Below, in pieces: positions 50,842 through 59,015 of a DNA stretch of 64,000 bases (position 1 is the stretch's first letter; each line of letters opens with the position of its first letter). The stretch is taken from the NCBI RefSeq assembly GCF_000455325.1, contig NZ_HG322951.1, forward strand, positions 3,982,882 through 4,046,881. The letters run 5' to 3'. A program made the translations under genes and the position numbers. Under the pieces are notes generated by a model. It saw nothing but the letters and a program-made list of their open reading frames with translations. It searched no databases and was not told the origin of the DNA. The DNA comes from Mycolicibacterium septicum DSM 44393 (lineage in GTDB: Bacteria; Actinomycetota; Actinomycetes; Mycobacteriales; Mycobacteriaceae).

Positions 50842-53175
50842 ATGGCTGAATCATCAGCATCGAATGCGGTACCGGTCTTGTTCCTGAGCGAACCGATCGT
50901 CCTACCCGGAATGGTGGTCCCCGTCGAGCTCGACGACGCTGCCCGCGCGGCGGTCGACGCCGCCCAGGCCAGCGAATCCGGCAAGCTGCTGATCGCCCCG
51001 CGTCTGGACGACCGCTACCCCACCCACGGTGTGATCGCGTCGATCGTGCAGGTCGGGCGCATGCCCGGAGGTGCCGAAGCCGCCGTTGTCCGCGGTGAAC
51101 ACCGGGCCCACATCGGTTCCGGAACCACCGGACCGGGTGCGGCCCTGTGGGTCGAGGTGGAGGAAGCCGGCGAGCCCGAAGCGGTGACCGACGAGACCAA
51201 GGCGCTGGCCGCCGAATACAAGAAGCTGCTGCTTGCCATGCTGCAGCGGCGCGAGGCCTGGCAGATCGTCGACGTGGTCAACAAGATCACCGACCCGTCC
51301 GCGCTGGCAGACACGGCCGGTTACGCCTCATACCTGACCGACGTGCAGAAGCGTCAGCTCCTGGAGACCGAGGATGCGGCCGAACGACTGCGTGTCCTCA
51401 TCGCCTGGACCGGCGAGCACCTGGCCGAGGTCGAGGTCAACGACAAGATCGCCGAGGATGTCCGGGCGGGGATGGACAAGCAGCAGAAGGAATTCCTGCT
51501 GCGCCAGCAGTTGAACGCCATCCGCAAGGAACTGGGCGAAGGCGAGCCTGAGGGGTCCGACGACTACCGGGCCCGGGTCGAGGCCGCCGATCTACCGGAC
51601 AAGGTCCGTGAGGCCGCGTTGCGTGAGGTCGGCAAGCTGGAACGCTCCAGCGAGCAGAGCCCCGAGGGCGGCTGGATCCGCACCTGGCTGGACACCGTCC
51701 TGGACCTGCCGTGGAACGAGCGGACCGAGGACTCGACCGATCTCAAGGGTGCCCGCGAGATCCTGGACACCGACCACCACGGACTGGACGACGTCAAGGA
51801 CCGCATCGTCGAATACCTGGCCGTGCGGGCCCGCCGCGCCCAGCGCGGCATGGCCGTCGTCGGCGGCCGCGGTTCCGGTGCCGTGATGGTGCTGGCCGGA
51901 CCGCCCGGGGTCGGCAAGACCTCGCTGGGTGAGTCCGTGGCCCGGGCCCTTGGCCGCAAGTTCGTGCGCGTCGCCCTGGGCGGTGTGCGCGACGAGGCCG
52001 AGATCCGTGGCCACCGGCGCACCTACGTGGGCGCGCTGCCCGGCCGTATCGTGCGGGCCATCGGCGAGGCGGGTTCGATGAATCCCGTTGTGCTGCTGGA
52101 CGAGATCGACAAGGTGGGCTCGGACTACCGGGGCGACCCGTCGGCCGCGCTGCTGGAGGTGCTGGACCCGGCGCAGAACCACACGTTCCGCGACCACTAC
52201 CTGGACCTTGATCTGGACCTGTCTGACGTGGTGTTCCTGGCGACGGCCAACGTCATCGAGAACATTCCCTCGGCGCTGCTGGACCGGATGGAGCTGGTGC
52301 AGATCGACGGCTACACCGAGGACGACAAGGTCGCGATCGCGCGGGACTACCTGCTGCCACGGCAGGCCGAACGCGCGGCCCTGACCGACGCCGAGGTGAC
52401 GGTGACGGATGCGGCGTTGCGCAAGATCGCCGCGGACTACACCCGTGAACCAGGTGTTCGCCAGTTCGAGCGGTTGCTGGCCAAGGCGCTGCGCAAGGTG
52501 ACCACGAAACTGGACTCCACCGAGGCCCCGATCGTGATCGATGAGCCGGATCTGGTCGAGTACCTGGGTCGTCCACGCTTCACGCCGGAGTCCGACGAGC
52601 GCACTGCGGTGCCCGGTGTGGCGACCGGCCTGGCCGTCACCGGCCTGGGCGGTGACGTGCTGTTCATCGAGGTGAACTCGAACGAGGGTGAGCCGGGCCT
52701 GAAGCTGACCGGTCAGCTGGGTGACGTCATGAAGGAGTCGGCGCAGATCGCGCTGTCCTACGTGCGGGCCCACGCCGAGCAGTTGGGCGTCGACCCGAAG
52801 GCGCTGGACCGCCAGATCCACGTGCACGTCCCCGCGGGCGCGGTGCCCAAGGACGGGCCGTCGGCCGGCGTCACGATGGTGACGGCACTGGTGTCGATGG
52901 CCACCGGGCGGCAGGTGCGCGGCGATGTCGGCATGACCGGTGAGGTCACGCTGAACGGCCGGGTGCTGCCCATCGGCGGCGTCAAGCAGAAGCTGCTCGC
53001 TGCGCAGCGGGCGGGGCTGAAGACGGTGTTCATCCCGGCGCGCAACGAGCCCGACCTGGACGACGTGCCTTCTGAAGTGCTGGCGGTGCTCGACGTTCGG
53101 CCGATGACCGACGTCGCCGACATCATCGCCCAGGCGCTGGAACCTGCCGTCGAGGTCTCAACGGCCGCCGCGTAA
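50842..53175 (+). CDS. lon: ATP-dependent protease Lon
   Basis: A 777-residue LonA protease: N-terminal substrate domain, coiled segment, AAA+ module with Walker A GPPGVGKTS (353-361) and DEIDK Walker B, and the protease domain with catalytic Ser674 (KDGPSAG) and Lys717 (GGVKQK). It degrades misfolded and specific regulatory proteins in the cytoplasm. The text follows M. smegmatis Lon closely; M. tuberculosis has none. GGAGG precedes the ATG at 50842. A strong terminator follows, and a second copy of the gene's last bases occurs downstream of the next gene. Confidence 0.97.
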   Translation: MAESSASNAVPVLFLSEPIVLPGMVVPVELDDAARAAVDAAQASESGKLLIAPRLDDRYPTHGVIASIVQVGRMPGGAEAAVVRGEHRAHIGSGTTGPGAALWVEVEEAGEPEAVTDETKALAAEYKKLLLAMLQRREAWQIVDVVNKITDPSALADTAGYASYLTDVQKRQLLETEDAAERLRVLIAWTGEHLAEVEVNDKIAEDVRAGMDKQQKEFLLRQQLNAIRKELGEGEPEGSDDYRARVEAADLPDKVREAALREVGKLERSSEQSPEGGWIRTWLDTVLDLPWNERTEDSTDLKGAREILDTDHHGLDDVKDRIVEYLAVRARRAQRGMAVVGGRGSGAVMVLAGPPGVGKTSLGESVARALGRKFVRVALGGVRDEAEIRGHRRTYVGALPGRIVRAIGEAGSMNPVVLLDEIDKVGSDYRGDPSAALLEVLDPAQNHTFRDHYLDLDLDLSDVVFLATANVIENIPSALLDRMELVQIDGYTEDDKVAIARDYLLPRQAERAALTDAEVTVTDAALRKIAADYTREPGVRQFERLLAKALRKVTTKLDSTEAPIVIDEPDLVEYLGRPRFTPESDERTAVPGVATGLAVTGLGGDVLFIEVNSNEGEPGLKLTGQLGDVMKESAQIALSYVRAHAEQLGVDPKALDRQIHVHVPAGAVPKDGPSAGVTMVTALVSMATGRQVRGDVGMTGEVTLNGRVLPIGGVKQKLLAAQRAGLKTVFIPARNEPDLDDVPSEVLAVLDVRPMTDVADIIAQALEPAVEVSTAAA

Positions 53176-53180
53176 GGAGA
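53128..53180 (+). repeat. Direct repeat, copy 1 (lon 3' end)
   Basis: The last 48 bp of lon plus 5 bp. It shares GCCCAGGCGCTGGAACC and ACGGCCGCCGCGTAAGGAGA, including the stop codon, with copy 2 at 54147-54201. Confidence 0.75.
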
Positions 53181-53205
53181 CGCGGAGCTCGCCGCCAAAA
53201 CTGCC

Positions 53206-53246
53206 GTCCGCCGTTGTGACCCTGGTCGCAACGGCGGACGCTTTTT
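53206..53246 (+). terminator. Intrinsic terminator of lon
   Basis: GTCCGCCGTTG (53206-53216) pairs with CAACGGCGGAC (53229-53239), extended by GACC/GGTC inside, and TTTTT follows at 53242-53246. One of the clearest rho-independent terminators in the window. Confidence 0.9.
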
Positions 53247-53335
53247 AGAAATCGGGTATTCGGGGAAATCTGCCCATCAGCGCTTCAGCGGAGTCGATCC
53301 GGGGCAGCCCTTGTCGGGCAGAGTGGAAAGTGACG

Positions 53336-54127
53336 ATGGACGGAACGGAACTCGATCAATGGGACCCGGTCGTCACACAGCAGGTGAAGTCGTTGGCCGG
53401 CCCGATAGCGAAGTGGTGGTTTCGCTCCGAGGTCAGGGGCCTCGAGAACATTCCGGGCCGCGGGGGTGCGCTCGTGGTCGCGAATCATTCCGGCGGCATG
53501 CTGACACCCGACGTCCTGGTCTTCGCACCGGAGTTCTACCACCATTTCGGATACGACCGTCCGCTGTACACGCTCGCCCACTACGGCGTGCTGCTCGGGC
53601 CGACAGGAGATTTGTTCCGGCGACTCGGGGTGGTCCACGCCTGCCGCGAGAATGCCGCGGCTGCCCTGGATGCCGGAGCGGTCGTCCTGGTGTTTCCCGG
53701 CGGGGACTACGACGCTTACCGCCCGACCGCCGAGGCGAACACCATCGACTTCAACGGGCGAACCGGATACGTCTGCACCGCGCTCGCCGCCGGGGTCCCG
53801 ATCGTGCCGACTGTCTCGATCGGCGCCCAGGAAAGCCAGCTGTTCCTCACGCGGGGTAATTGGCTGGCCAAGCGGCTCGGGCTGCCCCGCTTCCGCCTGG
53901 ACATCCTGCCGGTCAGCATCGGGGTCCCGTTCGGCCTCAGCATCATCGTCCCGCCCAACCTGCCCCTGCCGACCAAGATCGTCACCGAGGTCCTCCCTCC
54001 GATCGACATTGCCGCACGATTCGGCGCCGATCCGGACGTCGGCGATGTCGACGCGCACATCCGAGATGTCATGCAGACGGCGCTGGACCGGCTCGCCTCA
54101 CAACGCCGGTTCCCGGTATTGGGTTAG
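53336..54127 (+). CDS. Lysophospholipid/diacylglycerol acyltransferase-like (LPLAT) protein
   Basis: A 263-residue membrane-associated acyltransferase with the catalytic NHSGGMLTPD (H-x-D) and the second motif VFPGGDYDAYRP, as in the LPLAT/MGAT-like group. It likely acylates a glycerolipid. The ATG at 53336 follows GGAAAG by 7 nt. The gene sits between two copies of the lon 3' end, behind the lon terminator, so it has its own promoter and may have been added to this site. Confidence 0.84.
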   Translation: MDGTELDQWDPVVTQQVKSLAGPIAKWWFRSEVRGLENIPGRGGALVVANHSGGMLTPDVLVFAPEFYHHFGYDRPLYTLAHYGVLLGPTGDLFRRLGVVHACRENAAAALDAGAVVLVFPGGDYDAYRPTAEANTIDFNGRTGYVCTALAAGVPIVPTVSIGAQESQLFLTRGNWLAKRLGLPRFRLDILPVSIGVPFGLSIIVPPNLPLPTKIVTEVLPPIDIAARFGADPDVGDVDAHIRDVMQTALDRLASQRRFPVLG

Positions 54128-54146
54128 CAGCGCAGAAGCTGCCGGC

Positions 54147-54201
54147 GCCCAGGCGCTGGAACCGGCCCCGCCAAGCTCTCGACGGCCGCCGCGTAAGGAG
54201 A
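54147..54201 (+). repeat. Direct repeat, copy 2 (remnant of a lon 3' end)
   Basis: Matches copy 1 at both ends (17 and 20 identical bases), with a diverged centre that is 2 bp longer. It includes the TAA of a second lon-like tail with no upstream coding frame of its own. Confidence 0.75.
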
Positions 54202-54210
54202 GCCACTGCG

Positions 54211-54268
54211 CGAGCGACCGGGTGTGTACGCAGGTGACGGCGGGTCACCGTACAGACACGGTCGCTCG
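54211..54268. repeat. Nested inverted repeat downstream of the lon-tail remnant
   Basis: CGAGCGACCG (54211-54220) pairs with CGGTCGCTCG (54259-54268), enclosing GGTGAC (54233-54238) and GTCACC (54244-54249). No T run. It could be the original terminator of lon before the acyltransferase was inserted. The remaining bases of the 54128-54334 gap show nothing else. Confidence 0.55.
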
Positions 54269-54334
54269 GCGTGCGTGGGTGACGCGCGGATGACGCACGG
54301 TCCCCATGGGGGTGCGCGATCCGCACTCGGCTGC

Positions 54335-54340
54335 TAACGT
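54335..54340 (+). promoter_or_regulatory. -10 hexamer of the riboswitch-cycA transcript
   Basis: TAACGT lies about 53 bp before the first aptamer stem, a suitable place for the promoter of the riboswitch leader. Confidence 0.4.
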
Positions 54341-54392
54341 GACGCGCGGCACACTCCGGGTTCGGGGTGGCTCACAACTCAAGACGCCGTTG

Positions 54393-54595
54393 AGTCGCGG
54401 CGGGAGAGTCCCGCCCCATCCAGCCGGCGGGCGCCGCAGGAGCAAATCCTCCCCAGGAATCTCTCAGGCCCCCGTATCGCCGCGACTAGGCACCTCTGGA
54501 AAGCAGTCGGCCAGTCCAGGACCGGCTCACCGAAGGGGCAGGTGAAGCGCCGGCAGCGGCGGTTCGTGAAAACTCTCAGGTTCAAAACGACAGAG
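54393..54595 (+). promoter_or_regulatory. Tandem glycine riboswitch
   Basis: Two glycine aptamers in series. Aptamer 1 (54393-54487) is closed by the perfect 10-bp stem AGTCGCGGCG/CGCCGCGACT and holds GGGAGAG, GCAGGAGCAAATCC and ATCTCTCAGG. Aptamer 2 (54494-54595) holds CTCTGGAAAG, CGAAGGGGCAGG and AACTCTCAGG and closes with CTCTG/CAGAG. The six-base linker is typical of the cooperative two-aptamer form. It precedes cycA, a glycine/alanine/serine transporter gene, and should adjust its expression to glycine level. Confidence 0.93.
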
Positions 54596-54596
54596 C

Positions 54597-54630
54597 GGGG
54601 AGGCGCCCGCAGTCCGCGCTCCCCATGGGG
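54597..54630 (+). promoter_or_regulatory. Riboswitch expression platform hairpin
   Basis: GGGGAG (54597-54602) can pair with CTCCCC (54619-54624). The overlapping palindrome CCCCATGGGG (54621-54630) offers a competing fold. No T run follows, so control of translation or of early elongation is more likely than classical termination. Confidence 0.5.
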
Positions 54631-54650
54631 CCTGAGATCCTTAGGTTGCT

Positions 54651-56117
54651 ATGTCCCAATCCAGTGATCTGTCCGCTGATTCAGCGGAATCGCCCGCATC
54701 GTCCGGCGAGCCACAGCATCTTTCCCGCCAGCTCTCCAACCGGCACATCCAGCTGATCGCGATCGGCGGTGCGATCGGCACGGGCCTGTTCATGGGGTCC
54801 GGCAAGACCATCTCGCTGGCCGGCCCTTCGGTGCTGTTCGTCTACATGATCATCGGCTTCATGCTGTTCTTCGTGATGCGGGCCATGGGCGAGCTGCTGC
54901 TGTCCAACCTGCATTACAAGTCCTTCGCCGATTTCGCCGCCGACCTGCTCGGCCCGTGGGCGGGGTTCTTCACCGGCTGGACCTACTGGTTCTGCTGGAT
55001 CGTCACGGGCGTCGCCGACGTGGTGGTGATCGCCGGGTACGTGGCCTTCTGGTGGCCGGACCTTCCGCTGTGGATACCGGCACTCGCGACGGTCGTGGTG
55101 CTGATCGGACTGAATCTGCCGACCGTGCGGGCCTTCGGCGAGACCGAGTTCTGGTTCGCCCTGATCAAGATCGTCGCGATCGTGACGCTGATCATCATCG
55201 GCCTCGTCATGATCTTCACCAGCTTCCAAGCGCCCACCGGTGCCCAGGCCTCCTTCGCCAACCTGTGGAACGACGGCGGCTTCTTCCCCACCGGCCCAAT
55301 GGGATTCGTGGCCGGCTTCCAGATCGCGACCTTCGCGTTCGTCGGCATCGAACTGGTGGGCACCACTGCCGCCGAGGCCAAGGACCCGGAACGCAACCTG
55401 CCCAAGGCGATCAACTCGATCCCCGTGCGCGTCATGCTCTTCTACGTCGCCGCCCTGACCATCATCATCGCGGTCACGCCGTGGCGCGAGATCGATCCCA
55501 AACTCAGCCCGTTCGTGGCCATGTTCAGCCTGGCCGGCCTCGGAATCGCCGCGTCGGTGGTCAACTTCGTGGTGCTGACCTCGGCGACGTCGTCGGCCAA
55601 CTCCGGTATCTACTCGACCTCCCGGATGGTCTACGGCCTGGCCACCGAAGGTGATGCACCGCGCCTGTTCGGCCGGCTCACCTCACGGCGCGTGCCGGCC
55701 AACGCGTTGTTCCTGTCCGGGGTGTTCCTGCTGTCCGGTGTGGTCATGGTCGCCGCCGGCGACTCGATCGTCGCGGCCTTCACCTTGGTCACGACCATCT
55801 CGTCGCTGTGTTTCATTTTCGTCTGGACGATCATCCTGGTCAGCTACCTCGTGTACCGGAAACGCCGGCCGGAACTGCACGAGGCGTCGAAGTTCAAGAT
55901 GCCCGGCGGCATCGTGATGTGTTACGTCGTCCTGGCCTTCTTCGCCTTCCTGATCGTGGCGTTCGCCCTGAAGGAAGACACCCTGCAGGCCGAACTCGTG
56001 ACGCCGGTGTGGTTCCTGGTACTCGGTATCGCCTGGCTGGTGCTGCGGCGTCGCCCGCAACATCTGGCCCGCGAAGCCGAATTCCGCGCCGAACTCAAGT
56101 CGACGGATTCGGACTGA
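54651..56117 (+). CDS. cycA: Amino-acid permease CycA (glycine/D-alanine/D-serine)
   Basis: A 488-residue APC permease with the amino-acid-transporter signature RHIQLIAIGGAIGTGLFMG near residue 30 and about 12 helices. CycA imports glycine, alanine, D-serine and D-cycloserine with protons. The tandem glycine riboswitch directly upstream supports glycine as substrate. Ribosome site weak (TTAGG), as expected if it is masked in a riboswitch structure. Confidence 0.92.
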   Translation: MSQSSDLSADSAESPASSGEPQHLSRQLSNRHIQLIAIGGAIGTGLFMGSGKTISLAGPSVLFVYMIIGFMLFFVMRAMGELLLSNLHYKSFADFAADLLGPWAGFFTGWTYWFCWIVTGVADVVVIAGYVAFWWPDLPLWIPALATVVVLIGLNLPTVRAFGETEFWFALIKIVAIVTLIIIGLVMIFTSFQAPTGAQASFANLWNDGGFFPTGPMGFVAGFQIATFAFVGIELVGTTAAEAKDPERNLPKAINSIPVRVMLFYVAALTIIIAVTPWREIDPKLSPFVAMFSLAGLGIAASVVNFVVLTSATSSANSGIYSTSRMVYGLATEGDAPRLFGRLTSRRVPANALFLSGVFLLSGVVMVAAGDSIVAAFTLVTTISSLCFIFVWTIILVSYLVYRKRRPELHEASKFKMPGGIVMCYVVLAFFAFLIVAFALKEDTLQAELVTPVWFLVLGIAWLVLRRRPQHLAREAEFRAELKSTDSD

Positions 56118-56124
56118 CGCTCGG

Positions 56125-56130
56125 TAGGGT
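56125..56130 (+). promoter_or_regulatory. -10 hexamer, probable leaderless start
   Basis: TAGGGT ends 6 nt before the ATG at 56137. Confidence 0.4.
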
Positions 56131-56136
56131 GGCGCC

Positions 56137-56526
56137 ATGGTGGATCTTCGTGATCTGAAGCGACGCATCGTCCATGGCGCCCAACGCCGCATCGTCAATC
56201 CGGTCGGCCGCCAACTGCCCGTCACCATGCTGGAGACGGTCGGCCGGAAATCCGGCGAACCACGGCACACCGCCGTGGGCGGCCGGGTGATCGGCGACCA
56301 ATTCTGGATGGTCTCCGAGCACGGCGACCGGTCCCACTACGTGCTCAACATCAAGGCCAATCCTGCTGTGCGGCTCCGGATCAACGGCCGCTGGCGGACC
56401 GGGACCGCGCACCTGCTGCCCGACGACGACCCGGTCGCGCGGCTCAAGGAGCTGCCCACGCTCAACAGTGCGGTGGTCCGGGCCATGGGCAGCGATCTAC
56501 TCACCCTCCGCATCGACCTCGACTGA
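56137..56526 (+). CDS. F420-dependent nitroreductase-like (Ddn/DUF385) protein
   Basis: A 129-residue split-beta-barrel protein with LETVGRKSGEPRHTAVGG and HYVLNIKANPAVRLRINGRW, the F420-binding and core strands of the Ddn/DUF385 group. M. tuberculosis Ddn uses F420H2 to activate nitroimidazoles; natural substrates may be quinones or lipids. Two bases separate it from the TfoX-like gene. Confidence 0.86.
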   Translation: MVDLRDLKRRIVHGAQRRIVNPVGRQLPVTMLETVGRKSGEPRHTAVGGRVIGDQFWMVSEHGDRSHYVLNIKANPAVRLRINGRWRTGTAHLLPDDDPVARLKELPTLNSAVVRAMGSDLLTLRIDLD

Positions 56527-56527
56527 C

Positions 56528-56860
56528 ATGGCCTTCGACCCGGACCTGGCCGATCGCATCCGCGAGTTGACGGCAACCGAGCGCGGCCTCGACGAGAGAC
56601 GCATGTTCGGCGGGCTGGCTTTCCTGGTCAACGGCAACATGGCCGTCGCAGCGACCCGCGAAGGCGGCCTGATGGTGCGGGTCTCGCGAGACGACGGCGA
56701 GAACCTGCTGCGGCGCGATCACGTCGAACCGATGGTGATGGGCGGGCGCGAGATGCGGGGCTGGCTGCGGATCGCGGGCCCCGGCATCAAGACCCGGCGG
56801 CAGCTCCAGTCCTGGGTCGCCCGCGGCATCGATTTCGCCAAGGGGCTGCCGCCCAAGTAA
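56528..56860 (+). CDS. TfoX N-terminal domain protein
   Basis: A 110-residue protein: TATERGLDERRMFGGLAFLVNGNMAVAATREGG is the TfoX_N core (split here around MFGG). It lacks the C-terminal helix-hairpin domain of competence TfoX. Widespread, unknown function. Directly follows the Ddn-like gene, probably one transcript. Confidence 0.85.
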   Translation: MAFDPDLADRIRELTATERGLDERRMFGGLAFLVNGNMAVAATREGGLMVRVSRDDGENLLRRDHVEPMVMGGREMRGWLRIAGPGIKTRRQLQSWVARGIDFAKGLPPK

Positions 56861-56929
56861 TTTCCGCCGCGGCCGATGAGAATCACCATTAACATAGAGC
56901 GTGCCTGACAACGACGGGGGCCCGCTCAC

Positions 56930-57154
56930 ATGCTGACCGCAGTACGCAAGATCCTCGGTTTCCAGATGACCATCGCCGAGTGGATCGGCACCGCCATCAT
57001 CCTCGCGGTCCCCTACCTGCTCATCGGCCTGATCTGGTCGCTCACCCACACCAGCCATCTGGCCGGAATGGACGGGGCCGACGCCGTGGTGTCCTTTCTG
57101 GGCTCCATCGTCTCCTGGCCGGTCCTGCTGTTCACCAACGTGTGCATGAGCTGA
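56930..57154 (+). CDS. Small membrane protein A of the MpaB cluster
   Basis: A 74-residue protein with one clear helix (IGTAIILAVPYLLIGLIWSL) and a second weaker one (VSFLGSIVSWPVLLFTNVC). It is related to the 83-residue protein encoded at 58043: both share a RK/RR-x-LG start, PYL-IGL-W helix and a SWPVLL/LWPVLL end. The two bracket the MpaB-family gene. Confidence 0.75.
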   Translation: MLTAVRKILGFQMTIAEWIGTAIILAVPYLLIGLIWSLTHTSHLAGMDGADAVVSFLGSIVSWPVLLFTNVCMS

Positions 57155-57167
57155 GAGGAGCCGGCGC

Positions 57168-58043
57168 ATGTCTCTCGGCGACACCACTTCCGCCAACCGC
57201 ATCTCGATCACCCGACGGACAGCTCGCTGGTCCGACGAAGATGTGACCATCGCCGATGCGATGGACCTGTGGGGCTTCGCCGCCGGCGCGGCCAACGTGA
57301 TCATGCAGCTGTCCTCGCCGGGTGTGGGTTACGGGGTTGTGGAGAGCACCGTCGATTCCGGCAACCTGCTCAAACACCCGTGGAAGCGGGCCCGCACCAC
57401 ACTGAGCTATCTGGCCGTGGCCATCCTCGGAAACCCCGAGGATCGGGCGGCGTTCCGCGATGCCGTGGACGCTGCTCACCGGCAGGTCCGATCCGGGCCC
57501 GCAAGTCCCGTGCAGTACAACGCCTTTGACCGTGACCTGCAGCTGTGGGTGGCCGCCTGCCTGTTCGTCGGGCTGGAAGATGTCTACCAGCTGCTGCGGG
57601 GTGAGATGACGGATGCCCAGGCCGAGCAGTTCTATCGATCCGCCGCGACGCTGGGCACCACGTTGCAGGTCAGCCCTGAGCAGTGGCCTGCGACGCGGGC
57701 CGAGTTCGACACGTACTGGGACACCGCGTGCAGCCGGGTGCGGATCGACGACGTCGTCAGACGGTATCTGCACGACCTGGTCGACCTGCGGATGATCAAT
57801 CCGCTGCTACGGATCCCGTTTCGGCCACTGCTGAAATTCCTGACCACCGGTTTCCTTGCCCCGGTGTTCCGCGACGCCGTCGGCTTCGGCTGGGGCCGCG
57901 GCCGGCAGCGGCTGTTCGAATGGCTGTTCCTGGCGGTGGCTTTCGGCAACCGCTTCCTGCCGGTGTTCGTCCGCCAGGGCGGCAGTTACCTGCTGCTGGC
58001 CGACGTCCGCCGCCGCGTGTCGGCCGACAAGGCCCTGATCTGA
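57168..58043 (+). CDS. MpaB-family oxygenase (DUF2236)
   Basis: A 291-residue protein of the MpaB/latex-clearing-protein superfamily: VIMQLSSPGVGYGVVES, then HPWKRARTTLSYLAVAILG (the HP-x-x-R haem-region motif), and NAFDRDLQLWVAACLFVG. Members are haem b oxygenases acting on isoprenoid or polyketide-like substrates. Only 13 bp from small protein A, and its stop overlaps the start of small protein B by 1 bp, so the three form one operon. Confidence 0.84.
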   Translation: MSLGDTTSANRISITRRTARWSDEDVTIADAMDLWGFAAGAANVIMQLSSPGVGYGVVESTVDSGNLLKHPWKRARTTLSYLAVAILGNPEDRAAFRDAVDAAHRQVRSGPASPVQYNAFDRDLQLWVAACLFVGLEDVYQLLRGEMTDAQAEQFYRSAATLGTTLQVSPEQWPATRAEFDTYWDTACSRVRIDDVVRRYLHDLVDLRMINPLLRIPFRPLLKFLTTGFLAPVFRDAVGFGWGRGRQRLFEWLFLAVAFGNRFLPVFVRQGGSYLLLADVRRRVSADKALI

Positions 58044-58294
58044 TGCACCGGATCCGCCGGATGTTGGGCCACAAAGCCAGCGTCGAGCAGGTGCTCGAGA
58101 CGCTGATGTGGCTGGCCCTGCCCTACCTCGTGATCGGACTGGTCTGGACGTTCTTCCATCCCGAACAGGTGCAGCTCATCGAATCGAGCCTGCTGACCAA
58201 GTTCCCGGCCGGCGCCGATCTGGTGGCCTTCGGCCAGGTGACGCTGCTGTGGCCGGTGCTGCTACTGGGCGCCGACGTGTGCGTCGCGCTGTGA
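58043..58294 (+). CDS. Small membrane protein B of the MpaB cluster
   Basis: An 83-residue protein with two hydrophobic stretches (LMWLALPYLVIGLVWTF and LLWPVLLLGADVC), paralogous to small protein A. Translation is coupled to the MpaB-like gene (TGATG). Its end overlaps the convergent DUF998-like gene by 33 bp. Confidence 0.75.
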   Translation: MHRIRRMLGHKASVEQVLETLMWLALPYLVIGLVWTFFHPEQVQLIESSLLTKFPAGADLVAFGQVTLLWPVLLLGADVCVAL

Positions 58295-58960
58295 GCGCAG
58301 CAGCCGCGCCGCCACGGCCGCGACGAAAAGCCACAACGCCGCACCACTGATCCATGTCGGCACGTAGTTGAACGTCTCCGTCTGTACGCCGGCGTTGAGG
58401 CCCAGGTAGACGCCCACCGACAACACCGCGACGCCGACCCCCGCCGACACCACCATCCAGACCCGGTCCCCCGTGCGGGCGAAATACCTTGCCAGCGCGA
58501 AGCATCCGCAGGTCGCGGCCAGGAAGCCGAGCCCGCCGGCCACGCCGTGGATCTTCGCCGAGGTACTCAGCTCCGCCACCCCGGAATAGCCCTGCGGCGC
58601 CCCCGGTGGGAACCCGAACCCGGGATCGGTCGGATTGAGCCCCACCACCACACCGGCCAGCAGCCCGTAGAGCGTCACGCACACCGCCGCGACCCGGCCG
58701 AACAGCGCACCCGAGACCACACGCCAGATCCCGACGCCGAACGCCATCAGCAACAGCCCGCACACGATGAAGTTCGCGGTCTGCACCCAGCCCCAATCCC
58801 CGAGAACCAGCATGGAATTGGCATGCCGGGCCACGTCGAAACCGGGACGGGTGAACGCCAGGGTGAGCGAAACCGTCGAGATCAACAATCCGGCCACCAC
58901 CCCGGCGGCGAGCAGTGCCGTGGTGAGCAGGGAGGCCGCGGGGCGGGCATCAGGTGTCAC
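58262..58960 (-). CDS. DUF998-like membrane protein
   Basis: A 232-residue protein with about six helices and the DUF998 layout, including the loop HANSMLVLGDWGWVQTANF after helix 1. Unknown function. Separated by 55 bp from the divergent lipoprotein gene. Confidence 0.78.
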   Translation of the reverse strand: MTPDARPAASLLTTALLAAGVVAGLLISTVSLTLAFTRPGFDVARHANSMLVLGDWGWVQTANFIVCGLLLMAFGVGIWRVVSGALFGRVAAVCVTLYGLLAGVVVGLNPTDPGFGFPPGAPQGYSGVAELSTSAKIHGVAGGLGFLAATCGCFALARYFARTGDRVWMVVSAGVGVAVLSVGVYLGLNAGVQTETFNYVPTWISGAALWLFVAAVAARLLRSQRDAHVGAQ

Positions 58961-59001
58961 GGAAATTCGACGCTACCGTCCGGGCGGCCGCGACGATTGA
59001 C

Positions 59002-59007
59002 TAGGGT
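59002..59007 (+). promoter_or_regulatory. -10 hexamer of the lipoprotein gene
   Basis: TAGGGT ends 8 nt before the GTG at 59016; no ribosome site, so probably leaderless. Confidence 0.4.
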
Positions 59008-59015
59008 CTTGCGTC

